A DNA stretch of 54,885 bases from the NCBI RefSeq assembly GCF_900091315.1, contig NZ_FLSP01000058.1:1-54885 (forward strand), in the 5' to 3' direction. The position numbers and the translations under genes were made by a program. This document shows, in pieces, positions 17,329-25,072 of this stretch (positions are counted from its first letter, which is position 1; every line of letters begins with the position of its first letter). This DNA comes from Streptomyces sp. DI166. GTDB taxonomy: Bacteria; Actinomycetota; Actinomycetes; Streptomycetales; Streptomycetaceae. The notes beneath the pieces were generated by a model. The model was not told the DNA's origin, searched no databases, and saw nothing but the letters and a program-made list of their open reading frames with translations.

Positions 17329-17355
17329 TACGTATAACGTCCTTCGTCATACGTA
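17329..17355. promoter_or_regulatory. Probable LacI-family operator (27-bp dyad)
   Basis: TACGTATAACG and CGTCATACGTA are inverted repeats (10 of 11 positions) around a 5-nt spacer, centred in the divergent MFS / LacI intergenic space. Confidence 0.65.
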
Positions 17356-17401
17356 CCATGTGCGCTGTTCAGGCGTCCACAGGAAAGCGCAGGCACCCAC
17401 G

Positions 17402-18418
17402 GTGGCCCGAGGCAGCACCCGCCCCACCAGCCGGGACGTCGCCCAGGCCGCGGGCGTCTCCCAGGCCGCGGTCTCCCTCGTCCTCGGCGACAAATGGCGC
17501 GGCCGCGTCAGCGCCGCCACCGCCGAACGCGTCCGCGAGGCCGCCCGCGAACTCGGCTACCGGCCCAACCTCGCCGCCCGCAACCTCCGCCTCGGCCGCA
17601 CCCGCACCGTCCTGCTCGTCGTCCCCGCCCTCACCACCGAATTCTTCGCCGGCGTCTACACCGGCGCCGCCCGCGTCGCCGCCGCCCACGGCTTCGGCGT
17701 CGTCCTCTACCCCTCCCCCGAAGGCATCGGCCCCGCCCGCGACCCCTTCGCCTCCGCCCAGGCCGCCCTCGACGGCGTCATCGCCTCCTCCATGGCCGCC
17801 GACGCCCTCACCGCCATCCGCGGCGACCAGCTCCCCCTGGTGATGCTCGACAGCGACCCCGAAGGCAGCCTCGGCGCCGCCACCGTCAACCTCGACATCG
17901 CCGACGGCATCCGCCAGGTCACCGACCACCTCCTCGGCCTCGGCCACCGCCGCTTCCTGCACCTCGCCGCCGACGTCCCCTCCTGGACCTTCGACGTACG
18001 CGCCCGCGAACTGCGCACCCGCCTGGCCCCGGTCCCCGGCACCACCCTGGCCACCGCACACGCCCCGATCTCCATCGAGGGCGCCCAGCACGCCGCCGAA
18101 ACCGCCCTCGCCGCGCCCGGACCCCGCCCCACCGCCCTCATCTGCGACGACGACAAACTCGCCGCCGGCGCCTACAAAGCCGCCCGCCGCCTCGGCCTGA
18201 CCGTCCCCGACGACCTCTCCGTCACCGGCCTCGACGACCTCGCCCTCGCCACCGCCATCGACCCCGAACTCACCACCGTCCGCCTCGACGCCGAGCTCTT
18301 CGGCGAACGCGGCATGCAAGCCCTCCTCGCCGTCCTGGACGGCCGCGAACCCGAGGCAGGGGACATTCCCGTCGAACTCGTCGTACGGGCCTCCACAGCG
18401 CCCCCCAGGGCCTCCTGA
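17402..18418 (+). CDS. LacI-family transcription regulator
   Basis: 338 residues from GTG at 17402. The N-terminal helix-turn-helix TSRDVAQAAGVSQAAVSLVL is followed by the hinge GYRPNLAARNL and a periplasmic-binding-like effector domain to the end. It is divergent from the MFS gene and likely controls it through the dyad at 17329-17355. The Shine-Dalgarno is weak, and an ATG at 17360 is an alternative that would place the start 4 bp beyond the dyad. Codon use is extremely C-rich. It inserts, with the MFS gene, between prcA and pafA. Confidence 0.9.
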   Translation: MARGSTRPTSRDVAQAAGVSQAAVSLVLGDKWRGRVSAATAERVREAARELGYRPNLAARNLRLGRTRTVLLVVPALTTEFFAGVYTGAARVAAAHGFGVVLYPSPEGIGPARDPFASAQAALDGVIASSMAADALTAIRGDQLPLVMLDSDPEGSLGAATVNLDIADGIRQVTDHLLGLGHRRFLHLAADVPSWTFDVRARELRTRLAPVPGTTLATAHAPISIEGAQHAAETALAAPGPRPTALICDDDKLAAGAYKAARRLGLTVPDDLSVTGLDDLALATAIDPELTTVRLDAELFGERGMQALLAVLDGREPEAGDIPVELVVRASTAPPRAS

Positions 18419-18425
18419 ACGCACC

Positions 18426-18457
18426 TGTGCCCCGACCGGAACACCGGCCGGGGCACA
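18426..18457. terminator. Bidirectional terminator between lacI-like gene and prcA
   Basis: 14-bp stem with one mismatch (TGTGCCCCGACCGG / CCGGCCGGGGCACA), 4-nt loop, between two convergent genes. Confidence 0.75.
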
Positions 18458-18481
18458 GCAAGCGTGACAGCGCGGTACGGA

Positions 18482-19237
18482 CTACTCCTCGCCGCTCTCC
18501 TCGCCACCCTCGGCGCTCTCCGCCTCGGTGGCCGCACCGTCCTCCGCCAGCAGACGGTCCAACTGGCGGCCCACGATCCGCTTGAACTTCCGCTTCTGCG
18601 GACGCGTCCGGTCCAGCACCGCCACCTCAAGCCGCTCCGCCGGAATCTCCCGCTGCGAACCGTTCGACTCGCGCGACAGCGCCTGCACCGCCAGCTTCAG
18701 CGCCTCCGCCAGGCTCATCCCGTCCTGGTGACGCTGATCCAGATAGGTGCTGATCAACTCGGCGTTACCGCCCACCGCCACCGAGCCGTGCTCGTCCACG
18801 ATCGAACCGTCGTGCGGCAGCCGGTAGATCTGGTCACCCTCCGGAGTCTCACCCACCTCCGCGACCACCAGCTCCACCTCGTACGGCTTCTCGGCCGCCG
18901 AGGAGAAGATCGTGCCCAGCGTCTGGGCGTACACATTCGCCAGACCGCGCGCCGTCACATCGTCACGGTCGTAGGTGTACCCACGCAGATCGGCATAGCG
19001 GACCCCGCCGATCCGCAGATTCTCGTACTCGTTGTACTTGCCGGCGGCCGCGAAGCCGATCCGGTCGTAGATCTCACTGAACTTGTGCAGCGCGCGGGAC
19101 GGGTTCTCACCGACGAACACAATGCCGTCGGCGTACTGGAGCACCACCAGACTGCGACCACGGGCGATGCCCTTGCGGGCGTACTCCGCCCGGTCGGCCA
19201 TGGCCTGCTGCGGGGAGACATAGAACGGCGTCGACAC
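18482..19237 (-). CDS. prcA: 20S proteasome alpha subunit PrcA
   Basis: 251 residues. The N-terminus MSTPFYVSPQQAMADRAEYARKG, then GRSLVVLQYADGIVFVGEN and the RYTYDRDDVTARGLAN-like region, match actinobacterial alpha subunits, which form the gated outer rings of the 20S core and dock the ARC ATPase. The last 20 residues are Glu/Ala-rich. Last gene of the pup-endonuclease-prcB-prcA run, 59 bp after prcB; a bidirectional terminator follows. Confidence 0.97.
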   Translation of the reverse strand: MSTPFYVSPQQAMADRAEYARKGIARGRSLVVLQYADGIVFVGENPSRALHKFSEIYDRIGFAAAGKYNEYENLRIGGVRYADLRGYTYDRDDVTARGLANVYAQTLGTIFSSAAEKPYEVELVVAEVGETPEGDQIYRLPHDGSIVDEHGSVAVGGNAELISTYLDQRHQDGMSLAEALKLAVQALSRESNGSQREIPAERLEVAVLDRTRPQKRKFKRIVGRQLDRLLAEDGAATEAESAEGGEESGEE

Positions 19238-19296
19238 CGGTTATCCGTCCCTTTCTGTGGAAGTCACTGCGATCACCTTGCAACAACCGGCTCCGG

Positions 19297-20142
19297 CTAG
19301 AGCAGCGCGGCCCGCGGGCCGTCCGGCTGCTCCAGACGCCGCTCCAGGATCGAGCGAGCGATCTCGGAGGACTCGTCGTCCGTGAGCCGGCGGAAACCGT
19401 CCTCGGTGATCACGGTGACAATCGGGTAGATCCGGCGGGCGACATCGGGACCACCGGTCGCCGAGTCGTCGTCAGCCGCGTCGTACAGGGCCTGCACCAC
19501 CAGCGTGGTGGCCTGGTCCTCGGTCAGATCGTCACGGAACAGCTTCTTCATCGCACCGCGCGCGAAGATCGAACCCGAGCCCGTGGCGGCATAGCCCTGC
19601 TCCTCGGAACGGCCACCCGTCACGTCGTAGGAGAAGATCCGGCCCTTCTCACGGTCCAGGTCGTACCCCGCGAACAGCGGCACCACGGCAAGACCCTGCA
19701 TCGCCATGCCCAGATTCGACCGGATCATGGTCGACAGGCGGTTCGCCTTGCCCTCCAGCGACAGCTGCGCGCCCTCCACCTTCTCGAAGTGCTCCAGCTC
19801 CAGCTGGAACAGCTTCACCATCTCCACCGCCAGACCGGCGGTGCCGGCGATACCGACGGCCGAGTACTCGTCGGCCGGGAACACCTTCTCGATGTCCCGC
19901 TGGGCGATCACATTGCCCATGGTGGCCCGCCGGTCACCGGCGAGCACCACGCCCCCGGGGAACGTCACCGCCACGATCGTCGTCCCGTGCGGCGCCTCGA
20001 TCACGCCCTGCGTGGGCGGCAGTTGACGATTGCCCGGCAACAGCTCCGGCTGGTGCTCGGAGAGGAAGTCCATGAAGGACGAGGACCCTGGCGTCAGGAA
20101 GGCAGCTGGTAGACGCCCGGTGCTACGAGTGTTGGCTTCCAC
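19297..20142 (-). CDS. prcB: 20S proteasome beta subunit PrcB
   Basis: 281 residues with a 53-residue propeptide; autocatalytic cleavage at HG|TTIVAV exposes the catalytic Thr 54. AGDRRATMGN and YSAVGIAGTAGLA are typical of actinobacterial beta subunits. I chose the GTG at 20142 (protein VEANTRSTGRLP) because GGAAGGA lies 5 nt upstream and the propeptide length equals that of S. coelicolor PrcB. The first 49 bp overlap, in another frame, the 3' end of the endonuclease VII-like gene, so translation of the two is likely coupled. Confidence 0.97.
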   Translation of the reverse strand: MEANTRSTGRLPAAFLTPGSSSFMDFLSEHQPELLPGNRQLPPTQGVIEAPHGTTIVAVTFPGGVVLAGDRRATMGNVIAQRDIEKVFPADEYSAVGIAGTAGLAVEMVKLFQLELEHFEKVEGAQLSLEGKANRLSTMIRSNLGMAMQGLAVVPLFAGYDLDREKGRIFSYDVTGGRSEEQGYAATGSGSIFARGAMKKLFRDDLTEDQATTLVVQALYDAADDDSATGGPDVARRIYPIVTVITEDGFRRLTDDESSEIARSILERRLEQPDGPRAALL

Positions 20143-20702
20143 GCGATTCCTTCCAAGTAAGCGGCGGCCCGGCGGACGGCGTCGGGGTCGTCTCCCAACT
20201 TGCCGATGGCCGAATTGCAGTTGAAGCACAGTACGCCACGGACCCTACCCGTCTTGTGGCAGTGATCCACATGAACGGCCGGCGCCTTCAGACAGATCAC
20301 GCAGAGCCCCATTTGGGAGGCGATCATCGCGTCACGCTCGGCTTCGGTGAGACCGTAGTTCCGCTTGAGGTGGTGTGCCCGCCCCGCGATCGCCCGACAT
20401 GCCTTGCAGGCCGTGGACAGACCATCGGAAGCGGTCTTGTTGCGATCCCACTCGGAATGCGGCTTGATCTCCCCGCAGCGCTGGCAATACTTGTGCCCTT
20501 CGGGCGCGGTGACCCTTGGGCGGGGCTTCTTGCCACGGGCCTCCTGGCGCTGTCGGTAGTACACCGCAGAGCACTCCCGGCAGTAGGCCTGAAGGCCGTC
20601 CTTCATGGCCCTGTTACTGGCGAACGCTGCTCGCGGCCTGTGCTGCTTGCACCGCGAGCAGCGCTTCACGCCTTCGCCCGACAACTCCGACTCCCCCGCC
20701 AC
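20094..20702 (-). CDS. Endonuclease VII-like HNH protein within the proteasome operon
   Basis: 202 residues from a GTG at 20702 (GAAGG upstream; a GTG at 20669 is also possible). Two zinc modules of identical spacing, C15/C18-C41/C44 and C73/C76-C99/C102, precede a C-terminal recombination endonuclease VII domain: C134/C137, D146, H147, H149, C159/C162, N163. These align one to one with the zinc ligands and catalytic residues of T4 endonuclease VII, which cuts Holliday junctions and other branched DNA. It starts 22 bp after pup and overlaps prcB by 49 bp. Third-position A/T codons (TTG, GTA, GCA, CCA, ACA, AGG) are much more frequent than in the neighbours, suggesting transfer. I recall an ORF of unknown function at this place in S. 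coelicolor. Cellular role unknown. Confidence 0.9.
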   Translation of the reverse strand: MAGESELSGEGVKRCSRCKQHRPRAAFASNRAMKDGLQAYCRECSAVYYRQRQEARGKKPRPRVTAPEGHKYCQRCGEIKPHSEWDRNKTASDGLSTACKACRAIAGRAHHLKRNYGLTEAERDAMIASQMGLCVICLKAPAVHVDHCHKTGRVRGVLCFNCNSAIGKLGDDPDAVRRAAAYLEGIAWKPTLVAPGVYQLPS

Positions 20703-20724
20703 GCCCTTCGAATCAAAGGCGAGA

Positions 20725-20943
20725 TCACTCCCCACCCTTCTGAACGAAGGACCGCACGAAGTCCTCGGCATTTTCCTCGAGTACGTCATCGATTTCGTCC
20801 AGCACCGAGTCCACGTCGTCGTTCAGCTTCTCGTGGCGCTCCTTGAGGTCCTCCGATGCCTGGGCCTCGGTGGCCTGCTCCTCGACCTCCTCGGTGGAAC
20901 GCGTGGCCTTCTGCTGCCCGCCGCCGGTGTCCTTGGTTGCCAT
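20725..20943 (-). CDS. pup: Prokaryotic ubiquitin-like protein Pup
   Basis: 72 residues, intrinsically disordered and acidic, beginning MATKDTGGGQQKATRSTEE and ending VRSFVQKGGE. The C-terminal residue is ligated to lysines of target proteins by PafA, and the central helix region (SEDLKERHEKLNDDVDS) binds the coiled coil of ARC. The gene encodes Glu at the end, not Gln, so no deamidation by Dop is needed before ligation. ATG at 20943 with GTGAGG upstream; an ATG 30 nt further upstream would add 10 residues not found in the family. Heads the pup-endonuclease-prcB-prcA transcript. Confidence 0.97.
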   Translation of the reverse strand: MATKDTGGGQQKATRSTEEVEEQATEAQASEDLKERHEKLNDDVDSVLDEIDDVLEENAEDFVRSFVQKGGE

Positions 20944-21013
20944 AACCCTCACCCCGCTCAGTTCGCCCGACATGGTCGCCAGGTCGGCATTCCTGCCGAT
21001 CGGTGATGATCAG

Positions 21014-21036
21014 ACCCTACAAGCCGGGTCTGACAT
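21014..21036 (-). promoter_or_regulatory. RecA-NDp-like promoter of the pup-proteasome operon
   Basis: Minus strand reads ATGTCAGAC, 8 nt, TAGGGT. The TGTCAG core, the spacing to the -10 and a perfect TAGGGT fit the PafBC-dependent consensus; the TG after CAG is changed to AC. It is 71 bp upstream of the pup ATG. Confidence 0.6.
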
Positions 21037-21039
21037 CGG

Positions 21040-21065
21040 CCCCGCACTTTCCTCAACGTGCGGGG
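21040..21065 (-). terminator. Hairpin downstream of dop (second)
   Basis: CCCCGCAC / GTGCGGGG, 8-bp stem with a 10-nt loop, just upstream of the pup promoter. Confidence 0.55.
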
Positions 21066-21080
21066 GCCACCTCGATGATT

Positions 21081-21111
21081 CCCGGACGGGGGGTTTTCCA
21101 CCCTGTCCGGG
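21081..21111 (-). terminator. Terminator hairpin of dop
   Basis: CCCGGAC / GTCCGGG outer stem with an imperfect GGGGGG / CCACCC inner stem and a TTTT (AAAA) loop, 22 nt after the dop stop. Confidence 0.6.
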
Positions 21112-21132
21112 GGACTCGGCCCAGGGGCCCGT

Positions 21133-22644
21133 TCAGCCGCCGGAAAGCACCCTGACCAGGTCTTCCGCGGTCCGGCAGCGGTCCAGGAGCTCCTTGACGT
21201 GATTTCGCGTTCCGCGAAGCGGTTCGAGGGTTGGAACGCGCTGGAGGGAGTCCCGGCCCGGGAGATCGAAGATCACGGAGTCCCAGGAGGCGGCCGCGAC
21301 GTCGTCGGCGTACTGCTCCAGGCAGCGGCCGCGGAAGTAGGCGCGGGTGTCCTCCGGGGGCGTCGTACGGGCCCTGTCGACGTCGGCCTCGTCCAGGAGC
21401 CGTTTCATGCGCCCGCGGGCCACCAGACGGTTGTAGAGGCCCTTCTCGGCCCGTACGTCGGCGTACTGGAGGTCCACCAGGTGCAGCCGCGCGGCGTCCC
21501 AGTCGAGGTTGTCGCGGCGGCGGTAGCCCTCCATGAGTTCGCGCTTGGCGACCCAGTCCAGTTCGCCGGACAGGCTCATGGGGTCGTTCTCCAGGCGGTT
21601 GAGGGTGTCCTCCCACCTGGTCAGGACGTCCTTGGTCTGTTCGTCGGCGTCGGCGCCGAAGCGTTCCTCGACGTATTTGCGGGACAGCTCGTAGTACTCC
21701 ATCTGGAGCTGTACCGCGGTGAGTGTCCGTCCGCTGCGGAGCGTGACCAGGCGCTTGAGGGACGGGTCGTGGGAGACCTGGTGGAGGGTGCGTACGGGCT
21801 GGTCGACGGCGAGGTCGACGGCGATGAAGTTGTCCTCGATCATCGACAGGACGAGCGCCGTGGTGCCGAGTTTGAGGTAGGTGGAGATCTCGGAGAGGTT
21901 GGCGTCGCCGATGATCACGTGGAGTCGGCGGTACTTCTCGGCGTCGGCGTGGGGTTCGTCGCGGGTGTTGATGATGGGGCGCTTGAGGGTGGTCTCCAGG
22001 CCGACCTCGACCTCGAAGTAGTCGGCGCGCTGGCTGAGCTGGAAGCCGTGTTCGTGGCCGTCCTGGCCGATGCCGACGCGGCCGGCTCCGGCGAAGACCT
22101 GGCGGGAGACGAAGAAGGGCGTGAGGTGGCGCACGATGTCCGAGAAGGCGGTTTCCCGCTTCATCAGGTAGTTCTCGTGCGTGCCGTAGGAGGCGCCCTT
22201 GTTGTCGGTGTTGTTCTTGTAGAGGTGGATGGGCTGGGCGCCGGGGAGCTGTGCGGCGCGTTCGGCGGCTTCGGCCATGATGCGTTCGCCGGCCTTGTCC
22301 CACAGGACGGCGTCGCGCGGGTTGGTGACCTCGGGGGCGCTGTATTCGGGGTGGGCGTGGTCGACGTACAGCCTCGCGCCGTTGGTGAGGATGACGTTGG
22401 CCAGGCCGATGTCCTCGTCGGTGAGCTGGCTGGAGTCGGCGGCCTCGCGGGCGAGGTCGAAGCCTCGCGCGTCCCGCAGCGGGTTCTCCTCCTCGAAGTC
22501 CCAGCGGGCCCGGCGGGCCCGGTGCATCGCCGCCGCGTAGGCGTTGACGATCTGGGATGAGGTGAGCATGGCATTGGCGTTGGGGTGACCGGGGACGGAG
22601 ATCCCGTACTCCGTCTCGATGCCCATTACTCGCCGTACGGTCAT
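21133..22644 (-). CDS. dop: Depupylase / Pup deamidase Dop
   Basis: 503 residues, same fold as PafA: begins MTVRRVMGIETEYGISVPGH and contains KNNTDNKGASYGTHENYL and RPIINTRDEPHADAEKYRRLH. The insertion around residues 37-80 (AAAMHRARRARWDFEEENPLRD) is the Dop loop that PafA lacks. Dop removes Pup from conjugates and, in species with Pup ending in Gln, deamidates it; since Pup here ends in Glu, depupylation should be its main role. It lies between arc and pup on the same strand, bounded by hairpins on both sides. Confidence 0.97.
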   Translation of the reverse strand: MTVRRVMGIETEYGISVPGHPNANAMLTSSQIVNAYAAAMHRARRARWDFEEENPLRDARGFDLAREAADSSQLTDEDIGLANVILTNGARLYVDHAHPEYSAPEVTNPRDAVLWDKAGERIMAEAAERAAQLPGAQPIHLYKNNTDNKGASYGTHENYLMKRETAFSDIVRHLTPFFVSRQVFAGAGRVGIGQDGHEHGFQLSQRADYFEVEVGLETTLKRPIINTRDEPHADAEKYRRLHVIIGDANLSEISTYLKLGTTALVLSMIEDNFIAVDLAVDQPVRTLHQVSHDPSLKRLVTLRSGRTLTAVQLQMEYYELSRKYVEERFGADADEQTKDVLTRWEDTLNRLENDPMSLSGELDWVAKRELMEGYRRRDNLDWDAARLHLVDLQYADVRAEKGLYNRLVARGRMKRLLDEADVDRARTTPPEDTRAYFRGRCLEQYADDVAAASWDSVIFDLPGRDSLQRVPTLEPLRGTRNHVKELLDRCRTAEDLVRVLSGG

Positions 22645-22834
22645 GCGGCCCTCCTTGCCCGGCGGCGCCCTCGGTCGGGGGCGGCGCTCAAGTACCGCTG
22701 GCGCTCCGGTGCGTGTGCGGTGCCCGTCCCCGCACTGCGCGACTCGGCGGTAGGGAAGAGCCTAGAACGCCTTTGCGCTGGTGGGGAGATCATTTGCGTC
22801 ATTGCGTTGGTCCGGTCGTGGCCGTAAAAACAGT

Positions 22835-22869
22835 CGGCTGCGGGTACCCGGTGAGGGCACCCGCAGCCG
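22835..22869 (-). terminator. Intrinsic terminator of arc-side intergenic space (dop upstream)
   Basis: 11-bp stem CGGCTGCGGGT / ACCCGCAGCCG 10 nt after the arc stop; on the minus strand it is followed by ACTGTTTTT. Ends the arc transcript before dop. Confidence 0.8.
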
Positions 22870-22878
22870 CCCTGTCTT

Positions 22879-24645
22879 TTACAGGTACTGACCGGTGTTC
22901 GCCACCGTGTCGATGGAGCGTCCGGTGTCGGCACCCTGCTTTCCGGTGATGAGGGTGCGGATGTAGACGATCCGTTCGCCCTTCTTTCCGGAGATGCGGG
23001 CCCAGTCGTCGGGGTTGGTGGTGTTGGGCAGGTCCTCGTTCTCCTTGAACTCGTCCACGCAGGCCTGGAGGAGGTGGGAGACGCGGATGCCCTTCTGGTT
23101 GTGTTCCAGGAAGTCCTTGATCGCCATCTTCTTGGCGCGGCCGACGATGTTTTCGATCATGGCGCCGGAGTTGAAGTCCTTGAAGTAGAGGACTTCCTTG
23201 TCTCCGTTGGCGTAGGTGACTTCCAGGAAGCGGTTTTCCTCGGATTCGGCGTACATCTGCTCGACCGCGGTCTGGATCATGCCCTGGACCGTGGAGGTCT
23301 TGTCGCCGCCGTGCTCTCCGACGTCGTCGGGGTGGAGCGGGAGCCGGTCGGTGAGGTACTTGGCGAAGATGTCCTTGGCGGCCTCGGCGTCCGGACGCTC
23401 GATCTTGATCTTCACATCGAGCCGGCCGGGGCGCAGGATGGCGGGGTCGATCATGTCCTCGCGGTTGGAGGCGCCGATGACGACCACGTTCTCCAGGCCT
23501 TCCACGCCGTCGATCTCGGCGAGGAGCTGGGGGACGATGGTGTTCTCCACGTCCGAGCTGACGCCGGAGCCGCGGGTGCGGAAGAGGGATTCCATCTCGT
23601 CGAAGAAGACGATGACGGGTGTGCCCTCGGAGGCCTTCTCACGTGCGCGCTGGAAGACGAGGCGGATCTGCCGCTCGGTCTCGCCGACGTACTTGTTGAG
23701 GAGCTCGGGGCCCTTGATGTTGAGGAAGAAGCTCTTGCCGGCGGCCTGTCCGGTGACTTCGGCGACCTTCTTGGCCAGCGAGTTGGCGACGGCCTTGGCG
23801 ATGAGGGTCTTTCCGCATCCGGGGGGCCCGTAGAGCAGGACGCCCTTGGGCGGGCGCAGTTCGTGCTCCTTGAACAGGTCGGGGTAGAGGTAGGGGAGCT
23901 CGACGGCGTCGCGGATCATCTCGATCTGGTTGCCCAGGCCGCCGATCTGCTCGTAGCCGATGTCCGGGACCTCTTCGAGGACGAGTTCCTCGACCTCGCT
24001 CTTGGGGACGACTTCGTAGACGTAGCCGGAGCGGGGTTCGAGCAGGAGTGCGTCGCCGGGCCGGATGGTGACGTCCAGCAGTGGCTCGGCGAGGCGTACC
24101 ACCCGTTCCTCGTCGGTGTGCCCGAGCACCAGGGCGCGTTCGCCGTCCTCCAGGATCTCCTTGAGGGTGACGATGTCGCCGACGCGCTCGAATTCCATGG
24201 CGTCGACCACGTTGAGCGCTTCGTTGAGCATGACTTCCTGGCCGCGGCGCAGGTCGTCGAGTTCGACGCTGGGGCTGACGTTCACGCGGAGTTTGCGGCC
24301 GCCGGTGAAGATGTCGGCGGTGCCGTCCTCGTTCGCCTGGAGGAAGACACCGAAGCCGGCCGGTGGCTGTGCGAGCCGGTCGACTTCTTCCTTGAGGGCC
24401 ACGATCTGGTCGCGGGCCTCACGGAGCGTGTTCGCGAGTCGCTCGTTCTGGGCGGACACGCCGGCCAGGTTGGTCTGCAGCTCGACGATCCGCTCTTCGA
24501 GAATCCTCGTGTGTCGCGGAGAGTCGGCGAGCTTGCGTCGCAGGACGGCGATCTCCTGCTCAAGGTAGGCGATCTGCCCGGCCGGGTCTTCGGACCCTCG
24601 TCCCGGGCGGATGCCGCGGTTCATGTCGTCGTCGTGGGCTGCCAC
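22879..24645 (-). CDS. arc: Proteasome-associated AAA ATPase ARC (Mpa)
   Basis: 588 residues, the family length. Order: N-terminal coiled coil (about 22-92) that captures Pup, two OB folds (about 95-220), AAA module with Walker A GPPGCGKT at 273-280 and Walker B VIVFFDEMES, and a C-terminal end GQYL that inserts into the proteasome alpha ring. It unfolds pupylated proteins into the PrcAB core. The GTG at 24645 is preceded by a strong GGAGGTGAGG; an ATG 18 nt upstream lies within that site. First gene of the Pup cluster, transcribed alone judging by the terminator behind it. Confidence 0.97.
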   Translation of the reverse strand: MAAHDDDMNRGIRPGRGSEDPAGQIAYLEQEIAVLRRKLADSPRHTRILEERIVELQTNLAGVSAQNERLANTLREARDQIVALKEEVDRLAQPPAGFGVFLQANEDGTADIFTGGRKLRVNVSPSVELDDLRRGQEVMLNEALNVVDAMEFERVGDIVTLKEILEDGERALVLGHTDEERVVRLAEPLLDVTIRPGDALLLEPRSGYVYEVVPKSEVEELVLEEVPDIGYEQIGGLGNQIEMIRDAVELPYLYPDLFKEHELRPPKGVLLYGPPGCGKTLIAKAVANSLAKKVAEVTGQAAGKSFFLNIKGPELLNKYVGETERQIRLVFQRAREKASEGTPVIVFFDEMESLFRTRGSGVSSDVENTIVPQLLAEIDGVEGLENVVVIGASNREDMIDPAILRPGRLDVKIKIERPDAEAAKDIFAKYLTDRLPLHPDDVGEHGGDKTSTVQGMIQTAVEQMYAESEENRFLEVTYANGDKEVLYFKDFNSGAMIENIVGRAKKMAIKDFLEHNQKGIRVSHLLQACVDEFKENEDLPNTTNPDDWARISGKKGERIVYIRTLITGKQGADTGRSIDTVANTGQYL

Positions 24646-25072
24646 GGTCCTCACCTCCTCCAAGGGGAGCTGGACGCTTCCAGACCCTACCTGGGTGGGT
24701 GTCGATTGAAACCCCTAGATCACAAAGACTGTCAAGGTGTGTCGTCGGCCACACCTCGCGGCCTTCCGTACGCGGTGTGGATACCCACTCAACGCGTTCT
24801 GGAAGCCGACTGTTCCTGGCCGGAGTGGTCAAACACCGTCGCTTTTGGCCGGAGTTGCCGTCGTCGGCGGGGTGCGGGCGGGTCGGGGTGAGGCGCCGGG
24901 GCCGGGGCGTCGGGGGCGTTCGACGGTGACGCTGTGGGTAGGTGCGCCCACGGTGGGTGTTGACGGTCGGGCATTTCTCGGGTCCGGCGGGAGTGCTCGG
25001 CGGCCTTGGGCGGAGTGCGGGCGGAGGTAGGGTCGAGGAAAGATCGCCCGGTACGGGAGGACGGCAGGAGAG
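24646..25072. promoter_or_regulatory. Divergent promoter region between arc and ferredoxin gene
   Basis: 427 bp with no credible gene. For the ferredoxin: TTGGGC (25006-25011), 16 nt, TAGGGT (25028-25033), a reasonable housekeeping promoter. For arc: TTGACAGTC (24727-24735, minus strand), 9 nt, TAGGGG (24712-24717), a weak RecA-NDp-like pair with 1 nt excess spacing. The 10-mer TGGCCGGAGT occurs twice in direct orientation (24817-24826 and 24846-24855, 29 nt apart), and CCACACC / GGTGTGG form an inverted pair around 24748-24780. The function of these repeats is unknown. Confidence 0.5.

Noticed and set aside
22200..22222. TTGTCGGTG resembling a RecA-NDp -35 element inside dop
   Set aside because: It encodes the conserved KNNTDNKG stretch of Dop and has no -10 at the required spacing.
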